Below are positions 60,273 through 64,000 of a DNA stretch of 64,000 nucleotides, piece after piece. Both the position numbers and the translations under genes were made by a program. This DNA comes from Micrococcaceae bacterium Sec5.7 (GTDB taxonomy: Bacteria > Actinomycetota > Actinomycetes > Actinomycetales > Micrococcaceae): the NCBI GenBank assembly GCA_039636785.1, contig CP144169.1, positions 2,542,001-2,606,000 on the forward strand, given 5' to 3'. The number at the start of each line of letters is the position of its first letter. The stretch's first letter is position 1. The notes below the pieces were generated by a model that worked only from the letters and a program-made list of their open reading frames with translations, was not told where the DNA came from and did not search any database.

Positions 60273-60680
60273 CTAGGTGGCTTCGGAATCGAACGGTGCC
60301 GATTCGCCGTCGGCCAGTCGTTCGATGACCCGCTCAGGGTGTGACTCCGCGGCGGCACCGGCGGGTGCAGAGGAAACGGCGGCCACGGCAGCGACTGCCG
60401 GTGCGCCGACGCTGACAGGTTTCGTGTCGTCATCCAGAAGGGCTTCTTTAATGATCCGGCGAGGATCATACTGCCGGGGATCATACTTCTTCCAGTCGAC
60501 CTCGTCGATGTCGATCCCGACTTCGTCCTTGATCTGCTCCCGGGCACCAGACGCCATGCGGCGGACTTCCTTGACCAGGTTCGCCAGCTTCTGGGTGTAT
60601 TCGGGCAGTCGTTTGGGGCCAATCACCATGATGCCGATGAGCAGCAGAAGCAAAAACTCCGGGCCGTTGATTCCAAACAC
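60273..60680 (-). CDS. tatB: Sec-independent translocase subunit TatB
   Basis: 135-residue TatB-type protein. One N-terminal membrane helix (NGPEFLLLLLIGIMVIGPKR) ends in the conserved Gly-Pro hinge, followed by an amphipathic helix (LANLVKEVRRMASGAREQIK) and a disordered Ala/Pro-rich tail. The GTG at 60680 is chosen because the helix must begin almost at once; the frame is open to 60728. TAATCT lies seven bases before it, giving a leaderless reading. It belongs to the sigE-anti-sigma-tatB block. It would serve the Tat route used by the multicopper-oxidase partner earlier in the window. Confidence 0.92.
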   Translation of the reverse strand: MFGINGPEFLLLLLIGIMVIGPKRLPEYTQKLANLVKEVRRMASGAREQIKDEVGIDIDEVDWKKYDPRQYDPRRIIKEALLDDDTKPVSVGAPAVAAVAAVSSAPAGAAAESHPERVIERLADGESAPFDSEAT

Positions 60681-60687
60681 TTTAGGA

Positions 60688-60693
60688 AGATTA
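60688..60693 (-). promoter_or_regulatory. leaderless -10 element of tatB
   Basis: TAATCT on the minus strand is seven bases before the tatB GTG. GGAGAGGG also lies upstream but too far for a normal ribosome site. Confidence 0.45.
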
Positions 60694-60749
60694 CCCTCTC
60701 CGGGGGGCTGCTGACGACTCCCCGGCAATCAGGACACCGAATGTCCCCT

Positions 60750-61748
60750 TCATGGCGTGACAAGTTCCATGATCCTGCGGAGTCCGCGCTGCAGCCGTTC
60801 AGAAATCGAGTCGTTTCCAGGCGGCACAGGCTGTGGCCCTGCCGCGCTGGATTGCGAAGCGGCGAAGAGACCTTCCCCGGCCGTGGCGCCGGCATGCACC
60901 AGCACAGCGACGGCGTCGTCGGCCTGTTCAGGGGGAAGATCCGAAACGTACGTGAAGGTAGTGCCGGACGCCCGGTAGATGGCTGCCCAGGGCGCAGCAG
61001 TCCTGATCCACAGGGAGCCGTCATCAGCCGTCGGTGCATCCTGCAGTGCTCCGGCAGCAGCTGGAGCCGCGACGAAACCGTCGTCTACCGCCGGATGTCC
61101 GGTGAGCACGTTGATCGGGGAAACAGGGCTCCCCTCCGAAGCAGCGGTCTCGTCCGCAACCGAACGATTATCGGGAGTCCGGGTTGCGAGATGCTGTTCA
61201 AGAACCGTTGCGTAGTGCGCGCCGTCGGAAAGCCTCATCTTGAGGGCGGGCCGCCCGGAGACGACCGTTCCCTGAGCTGAGATAACATGAAACCCCATTG
61301 CCTGGAGCTCTGGGCATGCCCAGCCTTCAGTCCGCAACCCGGTCAGTTGAGTCCCTGTCAGATTCCTGCTTACTGCCGTTCCCTGTGTGCTCTGTTGGAG
61401 GACAGCCAACGAAGCAAAGGGCGCAACCACCGGCACCGGCTCCCCGGCCATGGCGAAGGCCGCCACTGCCACCATCCCGGCCGCAACTGCGGCGCCTCCG
61501 GCCGTGAAGACAAGCATCCTTGCCGGATGGAGGCCGGCGACCATTGGCTGCTCCTGCGCCATCGCAAGCTGCTGTGTGCGGGCCAACAGACGGGCAGTCA
61601 GATCCTGGCTGGCCTCGGGGATGACGGCTCCGCGCAGACGTTCAAGATACTGGCGTTCGCGGCGCAGAGCCGAACTGCAGTCGGTGCAGGACAGGATGTG
61701 GCTGCTGCTCCGGGGGTGTCTTCTGCCAAATCGATTCAGAGAACCCAT
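60750..61748 (-). CDS. SigE anti-sigma factor (RseA-like, ZAS type)
   Basis: 332-residue membrane-bound anti-sigma factor. The zinc-associated anti-sigma motif H-x3-C-x2-C is seen as HILSCTDCSSALRR near residue 17, and it should bind SigE. One membrane helix (LVFTAGGAAVAAGMVAVAAF) near residue 85 is followed by a large extracytoplasmic domain (VSRNLTGTQLTGLRTEGWAC, TFTYVSDLPPEQADDAVAVL). The ATG lies eight bases after the sigE stop, so the pair is one operon. As recalled, mycobacterial RseA is shorter, and an htrA gene follows it there; here tatB follows directly. Confidence 0.88.
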   Translation of the reverse strand: MGSLNRFGRRHPRSSSHILSCTDCSSALRRERQYLERLRGAVIPEASQDLTARLLARTQQLAMAQEQPMVAGLHPARMLVFTAGGAAVAAGMVAVAAFAMAGEPVPVVAPFASLAVLQQSTQGTAVSRNLTGTQLTGLRTEGWACPELQAMGFHVISAQGTVVSGRPALKMRLSDGAHYATVLEQHLATRTPDNRSVADETAASEGSPVSPINVLTGHPAVDDGFVAAPAAAGALQDAPTADDGSLWIRTAAPWAAIYRASGTTFTYVSDLPPEQADDAVAVLVHAGATAGEGLFAASQSSAAGPQPVPPGNDSISERLQRGLRRIMELVTP

Positions 61749-61756
61749 GGCGCCAA

Positions 61757-62374
61757 TCAGAGTATGCCGGCGATGCGGGGCATCTTAAGCCTCGGCTTAC
61801 GGGACTGCTGGGGGCGGGGGTCGCGGTGGGCCAGTTTTTCCCGCAGCATGGTCCTGCCGCGGTGAATGCGGGAGCGCACTGTCCCGAGCTTGATGCCCAG
61901 AGCCACGGCAACTTCGTCGTAGGACAGTCCTTCAAGATCACACAGCACCACGGCAGCGCGGAAATCGGGAGGAAGTTCCTCCAACGCTGCGTGTACGTCG
62001 AGGTCAAGATTGTTGAACTCGAAGCTCTGCTCGGGGCCGGGCTCGCGTCCGGGAATTCTGGATTCGGCGTCTTCGGAAAGCGCATCGAAGCGGATCCGGC
62101 TCTTGCGCCTTGCCTGGTCAAGGAAAAGGTTGGTGGTGATCCGGTGCAGCCAGCCGTCCAGCGTCCCTGGCTTGAAATTCTCCAGGGACCGGAAGACCCG
62201 GACGAACACTTCCTGGGTGAGATCCTCGGCGTCGAACTTGTTCCCGGTGAGCCGGTAAGCCAGCCGGTAGACCTTGGCAGAGTGGTTGGTTACCACTTCT
62301 TCCCAGGTTGGCCTGACCCAGTCGGCCGCGGAATCTTCAATTGCAGGGACAGGTGCCACAACTGATGCTGACAT
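61757..62374 (-). CDS. sigE: ECF RNA polymerase sigma factor SigE
   Basis: 205-residue extracytoplasmic-function sigma factor. Region 2 is seen as VYRLAYRLTGNKFDAEDLTQ and EVFVRVFRSLENF; region 4 as LPPDFRAAVVLCDLEGLSYD and EVAVALGIKLGTVRSRIHRG (separate parts). The adjacent gene is its probable anti-sigma factor. GAGGGGAG lies six bases before the ATG. The pair is expected to control the envelope stress response, as SigE does in mycobacteria. Naming relies on gene order with tatB and the O-methyltransferase. Confidence 0.92.
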   Translation of the reverse strand: MSASVVAPVPAIEDSAADWVRPTWEEVVTNHSAKVYRLAYRLTGNKFDAEDLTQEVFVRVFRSLENFKPGTLDGWLHRITTNLFLDQARRKSRIRFDALSEDAESRIPGREPGPEQSFEFNNLDLDVHAALEELPPDFRAAVVLCDLEGLSYDEVAVALGIKLGTVRSRIHRGRTMLREKLAHRDPRPQQSRKPRLKMPRIAGIL

Positions 62375-62679
62375 CGTCCACTCCCCTCGTGGATGTACTA
62401 ACGCCCGGATACTGCTGACGTCTATGGTTCGCCGCCGATCATCACCCGGATGAGCGGATGTCCATCATTTCAAAGTTGGCTGGGAATTTCCTGACTGCCA
62501 CGGCACTTCAGCCCAAGGCGCAATGCCTGCCCCAGAACTCGCCCGCCACGCCGTGGCACAGGGGCTGCCGGAACAGTATCCGCAATCACATTCGGGCGCA
62601 CCGTCACCTTCCGGTCCGGCACCGCCGGACACAGTACGCTGTAAGAAACCTGCACCCTTCCGCCCAGAAAGCGAATCCC
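62375..62679. other. 305-bp intergenic region between sigE and the O-methyltransferase
   Basis: The region must hold the promoters of both divergent genes. A small hairpin GTCCGGC-ACC-GCCGGAC (62614-62630) and a TACGCT box (62635-62640) precede the O-methyltransferase. No clear ECF -35/-10 pair (GGAAC ... GTT with 16-18 bp) was found. The open frame from 62458 into the O-methyltransferase is not counted as coding. Confidence 0.5.
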
Positions 62680-63312
62680 ATGAGCGCCGATAAGTCCACG
62701 AGCTGGTCCTACGCAGAAGATCTGCCTGCCGAGGATGAGGTCCTGCTGCACGCGCGCGAACGTTCCTTCGAGCTGGGAGTGACGCCCATCGGTCGCGGTG
62801 TGGGAGCAGTCCTGACTGTCCTGGCCGCAGCGTCAAAGGCACAGACCGCCGTCGAGATCGGCACCGGTGCCGGCATCTCGGGAGTCTGCATTCTTCGCGG
62901 TCTCGGCCCTCAGGCCGTGCTGACCACCATCGACGTGGACGTGGAACACCTCAAAGCTGCCCGCGAGGCGTTCCAGGAGGCCGGCAGCCCCGCCAACCGC
63001 ACCCGCACCATTTCCGGCAGGGCCGGAGACGTTCTGCCGCGGTTGACTGACGCTGCCTACGATCTTGTGTTCATCGACGCTGACAAGCCCAGTTTCCCGG
63101 GCTACGTCGAGCAGGCCATCCGCCTGCTTAAGTCCGGCGGCCTGCTGATTATCAACGACGCCCTGGACAAGGACCGCGTTTCAAACCCGGCCGACCGTGA
63201 GTCCACCACCGTGGTTCTCCGTCAGGTGGGCAAGGCAATCCGCGACGACGACCGCCTCGCTTCCGCCATGCTGCCCACCGGCGATGGACTGCTGGTGGCA
63301 GTAAAAAAATAA
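62680..63312 (+). CDS. SAM-dependent O-methyltransferase
   Basis: 210-residue class I methyltransferase of the caffeoyl-CoA/catechol O-methyltransferase family. The SAM loop is VEIGTGAGISGVCILRGLG near residue 64, LTTIDVDVEHLKAAREAF holds the acidic ribose-binding residue, and the metal ligands are in YDLVFIDADKPSF and GGLLIINDALDKDRV. The ATG at 62680 gives the family length. AAAGCGA lies upstream. As recalled, the same gene flanks sigE in mycobacteria (Rv1220c). Its last codons, AAA AAA TAA, form on the other strand the T-run of a terminator for the DUF3117 gene. Confidence 0.92.
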   Translation: MSADKSTSWSYAEDLPAEDEVLLHARERSFELGVTPIGRGVGAVLTVLAAASKAQTAVEIGTGAGISGVCILRGLGPQAVLTTIDVDVEHLKAAREAFQEAGSPANRTRTISGRAGDVLPRLTDAAYDLVFIDADKPSFPGYVEQAIRLLKSGGLLIINDALDKDRVSNPADRESTTVVLRQVGKAIRDDDRLASAMLPTGDGLLVAVKK

Positions 63313-63352
63313 GGCAGGGCCCGCAGCCGTCCGGCCGCGGAACCTTGCCCTG
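63303..63352 (-). terminator. terminator of the DUF3117 gene, reaching into the O-methyltransferase stop
   Basis: On the minus strand a stem CAGGGC ... GCCCTG with an inner CCGC/GCGG pair is followed by TTATTTTTTT. That T-run is the complement of the O-methyltransferase Lys-Lys-stop codons. It would also give a hairpin, without T-run, for the plus-strand transcript. Confidence 0.7.
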
Positions 63353-63357
63353 TGAAG

Positions 63358-63525
63358 CTATTCAGTAACGCCGACGAGGCATTCCTTGAGGTTGGCCGCC
63401 TCTGCAGCGTTGAGTTCGACCACCAGCCGCCCTCCGCCTTCGAGCGGTACGCGCATGATCAGGCTGCGACCCTCTTTGGTCACTTCCATAGGGCCGTCGC
63501 CGGTGCGTGGTTTCATAGCCGCCAT
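63358..63525 (-). CDS. DUF3117 small protein
   Basis: 55-residue protein of the actinobacterial DUF3117 family. It is recognised by MAAMKPRTGDGPMEVTKEGR and MRVPLEGGGRLVVELN, with a short helix AAEAANLKECL. The ATG at 63525 is chosen because GGAGGGG lies ten bases upstream and MAAMKPRTGDG is the usual start; the frame is open for six more codons. It is followed by a strong terminator. No function is known for the family. Confidence 0.9.
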   Translation of the reverse strand: MAAMKPRTGDGPMEVTKEGRSLIMRVPLEGGGRLVVELNAAEAANLKECLVGVTE

Positions 63526-63758
63526 GAGGAATTTCCCCTCCAATAGTCCCAGGACTTACCAGCCCGGCCGGGCTGTGTCCGCGAAGTCAAACAAGCCGCT
63601 AGGGCGGCCGGTACGGCAGCCGCCACAGCTGAACATTTTCGAATACTATTTGTTCTTGCTTGACCTCTATTATCCTGTAATTACCCGTCCGTAGCTAATC
63701 GATGGACATTCACGTCAACGGCGAATCCCGCAGTTCGCAGCTTCGGCCCGGAACGGAA
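63526..63758. other. AT-rich intergenic region
   Basis: Bases 63635-63690 are clearly AT-rich for this genome and hold promoter-like pieces: TTGCTT and TAATTA with 16 bp between them on the plus strand, and TAGTAT on the minus strand facing the DUF3117 gene. A 29-codon open frame from 63703 runs antisense into the next gene and is not called. No RNA gene was recognised. Confidence 0.4.
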
Positions 63759-64000
63759 TCATGGCGGATAGTCCCCGCCACCCGGTAATTGGGCCCAAGC
63801 CCACAGCCAGACAATCCAGACGATCTGCAGCAGCACGAACATGGTGACCACAGCGCCGCGGTATGCGCGCGAGCGCGAGACGAACGCTGCGCTGAGTGCC
63901 AGCGGAAACAGTGGCAGCAGCATCCTGAAAGTGCTGGTCTGCGGGTGCAGGAACATCACCAGATAGCCCATGTAGCAGACGCACCAAAGCCGAAGTTCAG
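63759..64000 (-). CDS. C-terminal part of an integral membrane protein, cut by the window edge
   Basis: The last 80 or so residues of a leftward gene whose start lies beyond base 64000; the frame is open to the edge. Visible are HPQTSTFRMLLPLFPLALSA (two-part membrane segment) and VTMFVLLQIVWIVWLWAWAQ, ending GGGDYPP. The Gln-Thr-Ser-x-x-Arg followed by LLPLFPLAL recalls PIG-V-type mannosyltransferases, where a similar segment is conserved, but this is weak. Its stop lies 233 bases upstream of the DUF3117 start on the same strand. Confidence 0.75.
   Translation of the reverse strand, partial: ELRLWCVCYMGYLVMFLHPQTSTFRMLLPLFPLALSAAFVSRSRAYRGAVVTMFVLLQIVWIVWLWAWAQLPGGGDYPP

Noticed and set aside
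63703..63789. 29-codon open frame starting MDIHVNGES
   Set aside because: It overlaps the end of the membrane protein gene on the other strand and has no ribosome site.

Overview
The window is about 64 kb of gene-dense, high-GC DNA. It reads as a Micrococcales actinobacterial chromosome of the Arthrobacter/Pseudarthrobacter type. The support is protein style (UPF0182, AdnAB, UvrD2-HRDC, DUF3107, DUF3117, a SigE/anti-sigma/TatB block), the coproporphyrin-dependent heme pathway, an actinobacterial TPP riboswitch, and gene order that, from memory, follows the Mycobacterium tuberculosis Rv3193c-Rv3211 and Rv1220c-Rv1232c neighbourhoods. The genus is an inference. No tRNA, rRNA, CRISPR array or prophage was recognised.

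Layout. 0.1-20 kb: a UPF0182 membrane protein, a PDZ/Lon-like protease and a zincin-type protein. An IS630-family element follows, then a YgjP-like metallopeptidase, UvrD2, NudC, a phosphotransferase, the AdnB/AdnA helicase-nuclease pair and an alkyltransferase-like protein. 20-25 kb: a frameshifted DnaQ-like exonuclease, the methionine importer metNIQ, and a family 3 glycoside hydrolase. 25-38 kb: a heme cluster (hemL, LLM oxidoreductase, hemB, hemD, hemC, hemH, hemQ, a Pro-rich surface protein, hemG/cgoX, hemE, and divergent hemA). It encodes every step from glutamyl-tRNA to heme b. 38-41 kb: a Tat-signal protein translationally coupled to a signal-less multicopper oxidase. 41-49 kb: MoeZ, TetR, DUF3107, a small membrane protein, a PCD-VOC fusion, the riboswitch-controlled thiO-thiS-thiG operon, divergent thiE, a MiaE-like protein and an RNB ribonuclease. 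50-57 kb: a DEAD-box helicase with a long leader, a lone adenine-type DNA methyltransferase, MarC, a PHP phosphoesterase, aminopeptidase P and a general stress protein. 57-64 kb: a soluble MgtE-N/CBS protein, DUF1003 and Mrp, then TatB, an anti-sigma factor, SigE, an O-methyltransferase, DUF3117 and a membrane protein cut by the window edge.

Three things stand out. First, many genes start exactly where a transcript would begin: a TAnnnT hexamer lies 6-7 bases before the ATG or GTG. This occurs on both sides of several divergent pairs and suggests widespread leaderless transcription. Second, the IS630 element sits inside a CTAG that had been the shared, overlapping stop codons of two convergent genes, and it restored both stops. 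Third, the multicopper oxidase has no export signal but overlaps a Tat-signal protein with a His-rich patch, which suggests a piggy-back export and copper-loading pair.
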